From NCBI GenBank assembly GCA_905147135.1, contig LR990051.1:17017115-17081114 (forward strand): DNA of 64,000 nt. Direction: 5' to 3'. The translations under genes and the position numbers were made by a program. This document shows, piece by piece, positions 21,071-31,650 of this stretch. The DNA is from Blastobasis lacticolella (Eukaryota; Arthropoda; Insecta; Lepidoptera; Blastobasidae). Every line of letters begins with the position of its first letter. The first letter of the stretch is position 1. Under the pieces are notes generated by a model, which was not told the DNA's origin, ran no database searches, and was given only the letters and a program-made list of their open reading frames with translations.

Positions 21071-21393
21071 AGCTTACTTTATTAAATACTGGTAGCTTGG
21101 ACCCTGGTTGCGCTTGCTTGTCGGATGGATTTTCGTTTTGATGTCGTGTATTGATAAATTGTGACTCTGTTCGTGCCTGTTCGTGCCATGGCTTTCGAGG
21201 ATACCATGGTGGTAAGGGACGAAATGAAGGAGAATGAATTGAAAAGCGGACCCTGGCAGAAGCCGGGATTGACCGCTCGGATGATGATGAGCTTACTTTA
21301 TGAAATACAGGTAGCTTGGACCCTGGTTGCGCTCGCTTGTGAGATGGATTTTGTTTTGATGTCGTATTTTGATAAATTGTGATTCTCGTGCCA
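21071..21393 (+). repeat. Spaced direct duplication, period 219 bp
   Basis: Copy 1 is 21071-21176 and copy 2 is 21290-21393. Both run agcttactttat(t/g)aaatac, ggtagcttggaccctggttg, cgc and ttttgatgtcgt. About 85-90% identity is judged by eye. A non-repeated 113 bp lies between them. Confidence 0.85.
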
Positions 21394-21399
21394 AGTGGA

Positions 21400-22073
21400 T
21401 TGGCAATAGCGGATATTAATCTCTCGGTCGGAACTGATTCTTAAGCGATCAAAGCGGTAGCTGTAAGGCTTTAAATAGACGTAAAAAAAGTTTATAATAG
21501 ATTTTATGTATTTTTCACGCTACTGTCGAAAATTATTCTGACGCTATCAGATTACAGGATACTAAAATTATTTGCATTTTTTTGTGTTAACACAATAGAA
21601 TAGCGATTGAAGTCAATGTGATTGGTGGAAAGCGATAAACGCCTCTTAAGGTAGACCCCTAAAGAAATGTTTTTCCAAGGTATTTCACCTGTTATAAAAG
21701 TTTCCGGAAAATCACCCATATTTCAATATTCTCTAAAACGGCGAAGCTGACGCCGAAAGGAGCGAACTGGTTTAACTTAGCAATTTTCATTTTTAGTGTT
21801 TACGATTTCCCTCTATCAAACAATGTAACAGACAGACAAAGCAACTTTAATTCTATAACAATAAAAGTGAGATTTCAACAGCGTCTCCCGCGACTCATGG
21901 GGATTTTTATTTTACTGCTAAAGTTTACGATGTAATAGCGTGATTATGGCCTTACGTAAATAAGAGACTGTTACTTTATACCTGTTATTTCGCGGTGACA
22001 TAATGCCACTGGAGTGTACTTACTTTATCTAGGCTGAAATATGACCCAGTTATACTTTAAATATACTATAAAT
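21400..22073. other. No recognisable feature
   Basis: AT-rich spacer with short TA-rich repeats near 22060-22085. No gene seen. Confidence 0.4.
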
Positions 22074-22085
22074 ATATACTTTAAA

Positions 22086-22340
22086 TGGCCGTGTGGTGTC
22101 CGGCAGAGTAGAATAGCACCAACCCCTTACACTCATGGGTGTCGTACAAGGCGACTAATGTTTTCGAGGCAAAAGATCAAGAGTCTCCGTAGTCTGGAAA
22201 ATGGGCAGCAGCATTTTCCATTGTTATATTTAAACACTGCGATCTCCAACCCGCCTGCCAAGCGTGGAGATTATGGCAATAACCTCCCCTTCCGTAGGAG
22301 AGACCCTAAGTCCTGCAGTGGACTGTTACGGGCTGTGATG
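22086..22340 (+). mobile_element. SINE-B, complete copy 2
   Basis: Forward orientation, 255 bp, starting tggccgtgtggtgtccggca and ending cctgcagtggactgttacgg and gctgtgatg. The perfect 12-bp duplication atatactttaaa flanks it at 22074-22085 and 22341-22352. This is the best reference copy of the family. The 124-codon frame through it is incidental. Confidence 0.92.
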
Positions 22341-22405
22341 ATATACTTTAAAAGCGAACACACGTATGTCCTTAGCGATTTGTGGTTACAGAAGCTCCCA
22401 TGGAC

Positions 22406-22760
22406 ATTAACATAAATAATCATCTCCGCGTTCATATCCTGGTTGTGCTCTCGCACACTACCCGGGGTCCGCCTTGACCATGATCCAGGATTTGGCAGAT
22501 CAGATAATCACAACGGAGCGACTGCCATCTGACCTCCGTGACCCTGCTACCAGGGAACCTGACCAGATTAAATCATGGTTACACATTCAGTCGCCTGAAT
22601 GTGCAGGTTTCATTACAATGTTTTTCCTCACCGTGTCGATTAGCATTCATCTAATGTACATAACTCAGAAATGAGTCATTGGTACATGGCCGCAGTGGAA
22701 TACGAACCCGGTACCTCTCGCTTACGACTCGGATATCTTAATCACTCGGTCTCCGACGCA
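22406..22760 (-). mobile_element. SINE-A, complete copy with duplication
   Basis: In reverse: a tRNA-like head from 22760 (tgcgtcggagaccgagtgat), B box ggttcgtattcc, full body, the gccaaatcctggatcatggt block and a gcgcgagagc/ggtccgcc block, then an attatttatgttaat tail. The 9-bp sequence cccatggac flanks it at 22397-22405 and 22761-22769. It lies 55 bp from the complete SINE-B. Confidence 0.85.
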
Positions 22761-22769
22761 CCCATGGAC

Positions 22770-23944
22770 TAGGTTTACTGGTTACCAGTGAATAAATGAC
22801 ATGAACGGATAGACGGAACGCTGTGGACGTTTTCCTTTCAGTTTGAAATGCACACACATGGGATCTTAAGTATTGTTAAAAAGATTGATGATGTGGCCCA
22901 GAGCCATGCCCGATTTAGCGGTTGAAAGCGACATCAGCTGTCACCGTTGGAATTGTCAGGTGGGCTGTCCGGTGTCGCGACAAAGGGACTGACTTTTTCA
23001 GAATTGTGTTGCTGTTCATCATAAATCAAGTTATGTTGTGTGAGTGTGAATGGGTGACCATTCACTGTATTGGTGAGCGAGCTGCGACCGACCTGGGCCT
23101 CAAGTCTTATAATTTAGTAAAAGCTCGATTTAATTGTAAGTAATTGGATCGCAATTACAGCTCAATGGCAGCTACACATGTTTTTGGTGTTCTGCTACTA
23201 ATGGCTTGTTGAATTGTAATTCAATCACAGCTCAATGGGAATTTTTACGCGTTTTTCTTATCTGCTACAATTGCAATCCAATTACTATTACAATCGATCG
23301 CTGTAAATAAGCGGATTCAAGACGTGCATGCTAGCAGCTCGCACGCAGTTGCTATAACGATATATTGGCGGCGTGTTCACGAGATTGGAATGCGCTCTAT
23401 GTTAACATACAATAGAAGACCTAAAACCGCCCGTCGCACGACCGTTACCAATTAGGACAACGCCACAGAGCTGTCTAAACTAAAGGCTGTCATGAACACA
23501 CATCAGTACTAAAATGTATACAGCTGTCAGTCCTGTAGCTATTGATTGTACCTACCAGTCGACACAGCTCCATAGTAATGGACATGACGTACGTTCGTTA
23601 CCTTCATTAGTGTTCATGGCTGACACAGATCTAATCCGTGCCTGTTAGGATACAAAGCTGGCGTCCAACGAAGCGCCTATAACCGCCTATAACCGGTTTT
23701 TAGGTTGTTAAAATGACAATTAACGCGTTCGCTGGAACGTGACATCGGTTGCCTCGAGCGACTTGTCTACGTAACACTTGTGGCTCGTTTGGGCGGAAAA
23801 TAGGCCGTTTTTAATCATCCGTGGAATTGGAAAACTATGTATGACAGATTCATAAAATTGTGCTTTTTTGTGCAATGTGCACTTTTTACGTGTAGGTATA
23901 AAGCTTGGTAGTTGTGTTCCTTTTTTATTATTAAAGAGTGCGTC
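22770..23944. other. No recognisable gene
   Basis: A diverged direct repeat at about 23135-23290 has two copies of ttgnatcgcaattacagctc and aatgg. A 73-codon frame at 22922-23143 shows no family signature. Confidence 0.35.
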
Positions 23945-23988
23945 CTAATCGTGTGCGGACCGCGCGAGCCGTTGCTGCACACGATTAG
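23945..23988. other. 12-bp perfect inverted repeat
   Basis: ctaatcgtgtgc at 23945-23956 pairs with gcacacgattag at 23977-23988 across a 20-base GC-rich loop. Flanking gtgcgt and acgcac extend the pairing loosely. Function unknown. Confidence 0.7.
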
Positions 23989-24229
23989 AGATTTAAACGC
24001 ACCCTTAGGAGTCACACCTGCATGTAGCCACAAGTGCAGGCACCTGCACCTGGAGACAGGCAATCCACTTGATGGAAAGTAGTCAACGTCAACTAAGATA
24101 TACCTGATAGACAATCTAAAAGAGCGGGTGAGGTGCCGCATGTGCGTTAGAGGTGAGGTATGACTTTTAAAGCACCCCTAGTTATTGTAGAGAGGAAAGA
24201 CTTGGAAGACGAAAGACAAGAAGGAGATT

Positions 24230-24292
24230 ATTGACGACCTGAGTGGTTCAATGGTCTGCCACGCAAGAGGTCCCGGATTCGATTCGATATGC
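24230..24292 (+). mobile_element. SINE-D head fragment
   Basis: ttgacgacctgagtggttca then aatggtctgccacgcaagag and a B-box-like gattcgattcg. Only the tRNA-like head survives. Confidence 0.75.
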
Positions 24293-24384
24293 GAGGTAAA
24301 ATTTGAAGTGTAAATGTACGATCATTGCGATCCGTTGCGCGTTAAGAACGCACGCAAAATTTTTTCTTTGTTATATGACATGTA

Positions 24385-24480
24385 ATTCTTCAAAAGGTAT
24401 GTCTGCAGGTACCTCAAAGGCAGGCCGGCATCCGCTCTCCTTAGGTTGCAGATATCCTTAACAACGTCGGAGGGTGCGAC
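24385..24480 (-). repeat. Family C-related fragment
   Basis: ccttcaaaaggtatgtctgc-like sequence, then ctccttaggttgcagatatc, matching the order at 12475-12590. Confidence 0.5.
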
Positions 24481-24573
24481 CCTTAAAATACTGAGAATCT
24501 CCAATTACCCTTTCGGCCTTACGACATAGGTATTTGTAGAATTTAATATTTGATGTTATTATTATTATTATAT

Positions 24574-24790
24574 GTAATAGCTCGAAAAAGAGATCGCCGA
24601 TGGAGCAGTAAAGTTCTCGAGTGGCGCCCACTTACCGGAAACGCAGCGTGGGTAGGCCTCCTACAAGGTGGACCGACGATCTGTCAAAGATCACAGGTAC
24701 CAGCTGGATGCGGAAGGCATAGGACCGGCCTTTGTGAGAATCTCTCCCAGCAGTGGGCGTCTTTCGGCTATGATATGATGATAATGAATA
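24574..24790 (+). mobile_element. RTE LINE 3' end, truncated copy
   Basis: Translates as KVLEWRPLTGNAAWVGLL; the frame then shifts to WTDDLSKITGTSWMRKA-type sequence, the C-terminal zone of RTE polymerases. The DNA tail cccagcagtgggcgtctttc and ggctatgatatgatgataat is the family 3' end, as at 8254-8385. Only about 215 bp are kept. Confidence 0.75.
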
Positions 24791-24794
24791 TATT

Positions 24795-26109
24795 TAATAA
24801 TAAATTGAAAAACTATAACTGTACTGTTGTGTTAATTTACTGTATTCACCTTAGGTTAAGGATGTAATGAGGATCCGAATAAATTACTGTCTATGTCTAT
24901 ATATGAAAAAAAAAAACAATTCAAATTTTCGTGAATTATATTCTTCCTACTAGAACACGGAAAAGATATTTTAATGTGTCAGTCGCATTGCCGCAATGCA
25001 CCGGTTACAATTTCGGGAGGTCGTTATTTCCGTCGTCGTAATTTGTACCGAATGGCTATTTACTTTTGTATTAAAATACGCAGATATATTATTAAAGTAT
25101 TGAAAATGATCTAGATAGGGATTTTAGAACATCGACGGGAGGAATGAAATAAAGGAAAGAAAGAATATACACATCCTTCGGATCCAGTCGGGTAAAAATT
25201 CGTCCAGTTCATTTTAAATACCGACGGATTCCTGAAAATTGCGTTAAGTTAATATTTTAGTGTTCAAATAACAAATCAAACGTTATATAACGAAAACATA
25301 TTTGCCTATTCAAACTTGCCCATAAACAGTTACAAAAATAAAAAAACTTCAGTGTTCTTTCGTATAACCCGCGTCACGAAACAAGAGACTTGTCAAATGG
25401 CAGTGAAGGGGATTTCGCGCAGGTAATCGTATGCAGCGCAAGTCGAACTACGTGACCCGCCAAGTCTCTTCTTATTTGACACTAGCTATAACTGGTTACG
25501 AAAAAGTTACGAACACGGACGAAAGTAAATTTTGCAGTAGACCGAAGCTATTTACATTTACTATCGTTTTCCATAGACGTCAGATAGCAGGACCACAAAA
25601 AGCGCGCCAATAACTCGGATCCTTTCCCCTCCAATAATAGCGCCATCATTTCCACACGAGTCGGTCGAAACTACCGCCAACTTTTGTTGCAATTTACCGA
25701 TAGCGCTATGTGCTTTGGCCATTTGGTTTTGCTCGTTTCAGCTGAGTTTTTAGCAACATTTTATCCGGGACCGCGCGTCACGCAGTCATTCACTGGGTTC
25801 GCGCTGCGTTCGATTACTGGGGCAGGGGAGTGCTTACAGGAGGCTGTATTGTGGTTTATTAATTTAGTTTCCGTATTTTGTGCTTAGTCCAATTGGTTGC
25901 GTATCGACAATTTTTACTTAGTATGAGATATTTTGATGCAAATATGTTTCATGGGACCTGTTCATAATAGTCTGTTTCTGGAAATTTAAATCTACTTTTT
26001 ACTATATTATACCTAATAAATATGTCTCGAAAAGTATGACAATGTCTACATACTGATCTAATTTTAATGAAATAAAGCAATGAATCTTCTCCATTAAACT
26101 TAAAAGACG
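24795..26109. other. No recognisable gene
   Basis: Frames of 60-67 codons at 25431-25613 and 25684-25887 match no family I know. No duplicated sequence seen apart from a gaaataaaggaaagaaagaa run near 25150. Confidence 0.35.
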
Positions 26110-26205
26110 ATATCGGTCCATTCGTTCGGGAGCTACGATGCGACATGTGTCTACAATACAAATACACAAAAACACATGTCAAACTTACAACAACCCTTTT
26201 TCCAC
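26110..26205 (+). repeat. Family I dispersed repeat, copy 2
   Basis: tcggtccattcgttcgggag and gctacgatgcgacatgtgtc, then tcaaacttacaacaaccctt. Same order as 8935-9035. Confidence 0.6.
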
Positions 26206-26228
26206 TGGAAGTTAAGAAAACAAACAAA

Positions 26229-26620
26229 ACAACTATAGTCCAAACTCTCCTCTAAGCACTCCCTACTCCATGCACCAAACAGAATGTTACTGGCGCATAC
26301 CGTTCGGTCATTCGCGCTACGGCTGACCGGCCCGCCGCGGGCCGAACGGCAACATACCCTGGCAACGCGGCAACTAGTGACCGAAAAGGTTTGGTCACAG
26401 TTTTTACTGCAATAAATATTACTGATATTGATATTGAAAACAACTACAGTCCAAACTCTCCTCTAAGCACTCCCTACTCCATGCACCAAACAGAATGTTA
26501 CTGGCGCATACCGTTCGGTCATTCGCGCTACGGCTGACCGGCCGCCGCGGGCCGAACGGCAACATGCCGTGGCAACGCGGCAACTAGTGATCGAAAAGGT
26601 TTGGTCACAATTTTTATTCT
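26229..26620 (+). repeat. 211-bp tandem duplication with GC-rich core
   Basis: Two copies start at about 26229 and 26440. Each contains agtccaaactctcctctaag, then ccgttcggtcattcgcgcta and a gccgcgggccgaacggcaac palindromic core. The copies differ by only a few bases over about 175 bp, so the duplication is recent. Copy 1 is followed by actgatattgatattg. It does not contain a coding frame of note. Confidence 0.92.
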
Positions 26621-26789
26621 GCTGCTGAATCTAATCCAATTATTAGAGAGACCAAGTGCAATGCGTCCAAACGATTTTTAGCTGGCGTGCATTGAGCAAA
26701 TACCACTGATGTGATAATGATAGAGGTTAGTCATGGTGTTGCCTAGTTTTTGACCGGTTATGGTAACAATGCAAAGCTTGAGCTAGTCC

Positions 26790-26930
26790 CCCTATTTTAT
26801 ACCACTAAGGAGGCTAACAAGTTAACGGCCTGCCTGATGGTAAGCTGTCACCGCAGCAATACCAGAAGCATAATCCACACGTTGTCGCCCCTTTCTTGAA
26901 GAACTCTCTGTTGTCCCTATTGTAAATTGT
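26790..26930 (+). repeat. Family C, T-tract subtype
   Basis: ataccactaaggaggctaac, acggcctgcctgatggtaag, then cgttgtcgcccctttcttga and agaactctc. The same long form as 29868-30075. Confidence 0.72.
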
Positions 26931-27251
26931 TCTCGGCTTCTATTGTAATTATGAAACAAATTGCGCAATTTTTATGGTTTTCTGAATTACTGATCTCACC
27001 ATAGTACTAGAGGAACATTCATATTCTGTACTAGAGGTTTCGGACATTTCGGACATCGTATGTATGAATATTATGATATCGGGCTTTAGGCACTGAAGCC
27101 GCCGATCCGCCGACACTGCTTAATTTGTATGTCAAAATGTTTCTGCATGACCAGTCAGCGGCTTTGGTATGTAGGTATTGCACTTAAAGATCGTTTGGTG
27201 GCATAAGGTAAGTAAGCCTTTAATATTGATTTATTGGTGGCTAACCTTGAC

Positions 27252-27440
27252 GGTGTGGTATCCGGCAGAGTAGACTGGGCAAATAATGTCGACCAGAAAA
27301 TGGGCAACAGCGTTTTATGATGTGTGTTTCGGACACAACGGTTCAAAGCCGCCTGCCAAGCGTGGATATTATGGAAAAATCTTCCACTGATGTGGAAGAG
27401 GAAACGTTCAGCATTAGACTGGTATGAGCAGTTGATGTGA
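27252..27440 (+). mobile_element. SINE-B, diverged copy
   Basis: ggtgtggtatccggcagagt, agaaaatgggcaacagcg, ccgcctgccaagcgtggata and cattagactg then gcagttgatg. Several internal blocks are lost. Confidence 0.7.
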
Positions 27441-29104
27441 TTGGCAAAATGTCACACAGGTATTGTGGGTGAATACCATAGATTTCTAGTTTAAATGTTA
27501 ACCTACACAAATACCAATAGTCCTGAACCACAGGTTTGGCTGAAATAGGCCGTGGGTATACCTACTTATTGATAATTTACGAACAATATTTTTATAATGT
27601 TTCTGAGCGCTTCGTTAAAATTGAAAAATAATATATACCTTGTTTAAGCCTGGAGCCCGTTTTATGAAAAGATTAGTTCAAAATATTGGAAGGCGCGTCG
27701 AAATATTACTAACAAATAAAGCGATCAAATATTTTACAATAATATTATGAGTTATTACCCTGAAATTTTACAACAACAACCTTTGGACTTTAGCTTCGAC
27801 ATTGAATTGTACAATCACATTGAATAATACAACTCCACGAAGTAGTACTACAATCGTACACTTTTCCGTCGTACAACGAGGTGAAAAATTTCGCCATGCA
27901 TAATGGTGGACGCCCCACCATTTTATATTTAAGTGCGCTGCTAAAACATGATACTCCTTACGATAAAGTCACTTTTGGAATAATTAGGAGGCGCAGGTGA
28001 GCCGGTCGGACGTCTAACCACTTCCCCCGCACCCAAAAGCGACTTTATTCTATACTGCGCAAGGTCACTGTGCCCGGAACATATAATCTCGTCATCAAGA
28101 CATCAACTTCGACCGCTTCGCTTCAATTCAAGCGAGATAAGGTCAATTGAAAGTCTGCAATTAAAAGGATTATAAATCCCGATAATATCAGCTTCGGTTG
28201 TGGCCGAACCCTTCCCCGGTCACTAGTGCAATGCTCGAACGAGTGACCCGACGAAAATGCACCGCAACGTCCCCGTGCTGATTGTGCACCGGAAAAAATA
28301 TTTTTAGTATACGTCACAGTGGTTACAATAGATGGGTTTTTGATACGTTCCGGTCACATTGATTTAGTTATCTGCCTACCCACGTTTTTGTCGCAATATC
28401 GAATGGTCGTGTCTGAAAAATGTTTGCGAAATTTGTGTTAGTGAATGCCGGCTAACAATAGAGCACTTTTGATTATTAGAAGTAAGGTCTCTCCTACACG
28501 TGTGTGAAGCCATATTTTCTTTAGTGTGACCTTGATGTAGGTTGACTGCCGTACAACCAAACATTGAAACATTATTCAATTTCAAACTCGATATGGCGAA
28601 AAATTGAGTGGTATCTTTGTTTTTCTCGGGACTATAGTTGGCGATATGTAGGTTGTAATTTTTTTAATCCAAGTGATAACCGAACAGACATCGATCATGG
28701 TTGCTTCTTAAATCTATTAATCTATAGATAAACGGTTGGAGGCTAAATTCTCGAAGTTATTGACAAATATGTTAACGTGGGACGAACGCTCCAGTTAAGA
28801 AGATCAAACTTCAAGAAAGAGGCCAATCAACGAATCTAGCGCGGATGGGTAGCGTTCGAGGAATTGCTCAAGGTTTTATTGTTCAAAATACAGCAGTGTC
28901 TCAAGGCGAAAGTCTCAGGGTGACTCATGTAGGGCCTCAAAAGGAGACTCAAGATCACCTAGCCAACGATGGAAAGAGCTATGCCCGGTGTTTCTCTATG
29001 ATCAGAAATGAAAATATCCGTAGCAGAACTAAGGTCACATATCTATGTCTGCATAGGTATATATTTATGTATAGGTTTCAGATTGCAAAAGTAAAGTAGC
29101 AACA
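27441..29104. other. No recognisable gene
   Basis: Long spacer. Minus-strand frames at 28123-28317 and 28376-28585 and a plus frame at 28845-29099 carry no motif I recognise. Confidence 0.35.
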
Positions 29105-29440
29105 GGCAGGCCACGTATTTAGAATAAAATAGAATAACATTAATCCACAAGCAACAACATCACAATAATTTTTAAATGACAAAAAAGGAAAGAAGAAACT
29201 AAAACCACGCAATAATAACAAAAAGAAAAATAGAAATGATGATAATTACGAGTACAATTCATCACATATTATTCTAAACAGTGCCGTTGCGTGGGTATGT
29301 CAGGTGAGTTGTGTTGTGGTGTCTGTGGTGATCCGAGTGTGAAAGGGACCCCACTCAGCATCATGCCCACGCGTAAACCGGAGCGCTGTTTTCCATGGGA
29401 CCTGCTGAGTGAGGTACTACGCTACGCAGAACCGTAGGAA
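29105..29440 (-). mobile_element. Family F retroelement, copy 2
   Basis: Shares cactcagcatcatgccca, ccggagcgctgt and acctgctgagtgagg (29344-29416) with 18970-19040. Left of this is an A-rich stretch with agaataaaatagaataac, as expected for the reversed 3' tail. Confidence 0.6.
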
Positions 29441-29660
29441 CGGAAAGGTTGTCAAGTGGCAACCACGTACCGGCTGAGCGTGGGACGGCCTCCCACGTCA
29501 TGAATGGACAATGTCCTGAAAAGCCGATGAATTGTTGATGAGTTGAAAAGTGATTATTAATATACGTCTTCAACGGTTATCCGGTAAACAACAAAAGTAA
29601 ATTAGATACATTAGTGAGTGTTTATAATATACCTACAAATGTTCGATGATCGAATGATGA

Positions 29661-29845
29661 CATCATCACAGCCCATAACAGTCCACTGCAGGACTTAGTG
29701 CATCTCCAATGAAAGGGGAGTTTATCGCCAATCTCCACGCTTGGTAGGCGGGGTGGAGATCGCAGTTTTATAAATACAACGAAGCTGTGTCCCTTGCCTC
29801 GGACATATTAGTCACCTTGTACGTCACCCACGAGTTTACGGAGTT
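29661..29845 (-). mobile_element. SINE-B, diverged copy
   Basis: catcatcacagcccataaca then gtccactgcaggacttagtg, ccaatctccacgcttggtag and ttagtcaccttgtacgtcac. The far end is degraded and no target duplication is clear. Confidence 0.75.
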
Positions 29846-29867
29846 AACAAAGTATAGCATAAGCATT

Positions 29868-30075
29868 TTTTTATACCGCTAAGATGGCATACAAGCTTGC
29901 GGCCTGCCTGATAGTAGCAGTCACCGCACCCTATGGACCCATGCGTTGCCGACCCCGTAAAAACCTTTTAACTCCTTTCTTGAAGAACTCCATGTTGTAC
30001 TCTCCAGAGAAAACCTAAAGAGAGCTAAGAATAAATGCCTCATGCCTGTAATTGCACAGGCTACCTTAATTAGTC
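29868..30075 (+). repeat. Family C, long copy
   Basis: T-run, ataccgctaagatggcatac, gcggcctgcctgatagtagc, gcgttgccgaccccgtaaaa, tcctttcttgaagaactcca and then aatgcctcatgcctgtaatt. It shows that the T-tract subtype and the 3' block seen at 7823 belong to one repeat of about 210 bp. Confidence 0.78.
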
Positions 30076-30079
30076 TTAA

Positions 30080-30660
30080 GAAAAAACAAAGATCTGCTTT
30101 TTGTTAGAATTTATTTTTGTCCAGCAACCTCGAATATAGACCGATAATTCATGCCAGCCGGTCAGCCTCCTTTTTATATTCGAGTAGGTACATATATATT
30201 CAAACAGGGATACATTCACCGACTTATACGTATCCCGTTTTTCGCGCGAACTCACTTTACGGGGATTAAACTCGGCCTAATCTCTATATTTGTGTACCGT
30301 GGAAGGGTTGCGATGGGTACGAAATAAGCCCTAACAGCGGATAAAATACAACAGCCAAGTGTAACGGAAAATGAGTGATGAAAGTTGACGAAACCGTGAA
30401 ATTTGAATTTACAAATACCCGTTAACCAAAACGTTCGTTTGAGTGTCACTGGTGGACGAAAATCCCCCTGTATAATCGGCTTATGAAAAATTACTCCCGC
30501 GAGCACCCTATATTTTGGTTAAAAGTAATGGGAAGACCGCCAGGTATTTTGTGTGACCCTCGGTAATATTTTCGGCAGTTATCTTAAGTTTTCCTTTCAT
30601 CGCTTTTAAGTATCAAATATTGGTTTACTGTACCTACGTATTTATACCTACATATAATAT
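30080..30660. other. No recognisable feature
   Basis: An 84-codon minus-strand frame at 30252-30506 matches nothing known. Confidence 0.35.
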
Positions 30661-30661
30661 A

Positions 30662-30908
30662 CTAGCTGACCCGGCGAACATTGTTCCGCCTTAGAGGCAA
30701 TAAATGAGCAGATTTTGGATTTTATTAATTTCAATTTTACAACAACTACCCTACACCTACCCATAAATAAAAATAAATAAAAAGAATATCCTATGTCCTT
30801 CTACTGGTTCTAAGCTACCTCCCAACAAATTTTCATCAAAATCGGATCCGTCGTTCTTGAGTTATAAAAAGTCTAACTCAAATTGTGTAACTAACACGAC
30901 TTTCTTTT

Positions 30909-30912
<4 letters not shown>
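30662..30912 (-). repeat. Degraded repeat with Helitron-like CTAG end
   Basis: Begins ctagctgacccggcgaacat after a flanking A. In reverse this gives an end in agCTAG followed by T, as in Helitron 3' ends. It runs through tcaaaatcggatccgtcg and ttcttgagttataaa to the AT repeat. The opposite terminus is not present, so the assignment to Helitrons is tentative. Confidence 0.45.

Positions 30913-30946
<34 letters not shown>
30913..30946. repeat. (AT)n microsatellite
   Basis: About 17 AT units, adjacent to the end of the preceding repeat. Confidence 0.95.
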
Positions 30947-30951
<5 letters not shown>

Positions 30952-31120
30952 ATTTATTAGGTAGTTGTCAAATTATAATAAGTACGAAACCTAAGTTGTT
31001 TATGGCGTGTACGGCGGTATGTTATAGAATCAACCCCATGAGTAGACGTTATGTGTGTAGCACATTAAGTTGAAGCATTTTCTGACCCCTACGACAATCT
31101 AAGTTCGTTGTAAGTTCGTC

Positions 31121-31460
31121 GCAGGAGCTTTAGTGGTCATGCGGTTAAGGCATCCGATTCGTAAGCGAGAGGTACCGGGTTTGAATCCCACGGCGGCCAT
31201 GTACCAAGGACTCTGACTTTTCTAAGTTACGTACATTAGTTGAATGCTAACCGATGCTCTTACGGTGAGAGAAAACATCGTGAGGTAACCTTCACATTCA
31301 GGCGACTGAATGTGTAACCGTTATTCAATCTGGTCAGTTTCTCCTGTTAACAGAGTGAAGATGGTCAGATGGCAGTCACTCTACTATAATTACTTGATCC
31401 GCCAATTCCTGGACCATGGTGAAGGCAGACCCCGGGTATTCCCTCGCTACAGCAGAACCG
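31121..31460 (+). mobile_element. SINE-A, full-length forward copy
   Basis: Head gagctttagtggtcatgcgg with B box ggtttgaatcc at 31178-31188. The body contains acgtacattagttgaatgct, tcaggcgactgaatgtgtaa, cagatggcagtcactctact and ttcctggaccatggtgaagg, then the accccggg block. It is the clearest forward example of the family. Confidence 0.88.
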
Positions 31461-31482
31461 GGATGTTGCCGCCAAGATTATT

Positions 31483-31650
31483 ATTATGAGCAATTTCCAT
31501 TGTGTTGAGAGCATCTTCAACCCGCCTGCCAGCAGAACTTATTGCAAAACCTCTACATGAATAGGGGGTTACTGTACTGGAGGCTCTAACCAGAGCGTTA
31601 CGGCATCTGTCATGGCATATGCTGAGTGTTGAATGCCCTATTGCACTCTT
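31483..31650 (+). mobile_element. SINE-B fragment
   Basis: caatttccattgtgttgaga, cttcaacccgcctgccagca and ggctctaaccagagcg. Diverged; it directly follows the SINE-A. Confidence 0.5.

Noticed and set aside
22041..22415. 124-codon plus-strand frame
   Set aside because: It lies in SINE-B and its flanking duplication; the same frame is broken in other SINE-B copies.
31121..31200. Second tRNA-like sequence
   Set aside because: It is the SINE-A head, followed by a SINE body in every long copy.
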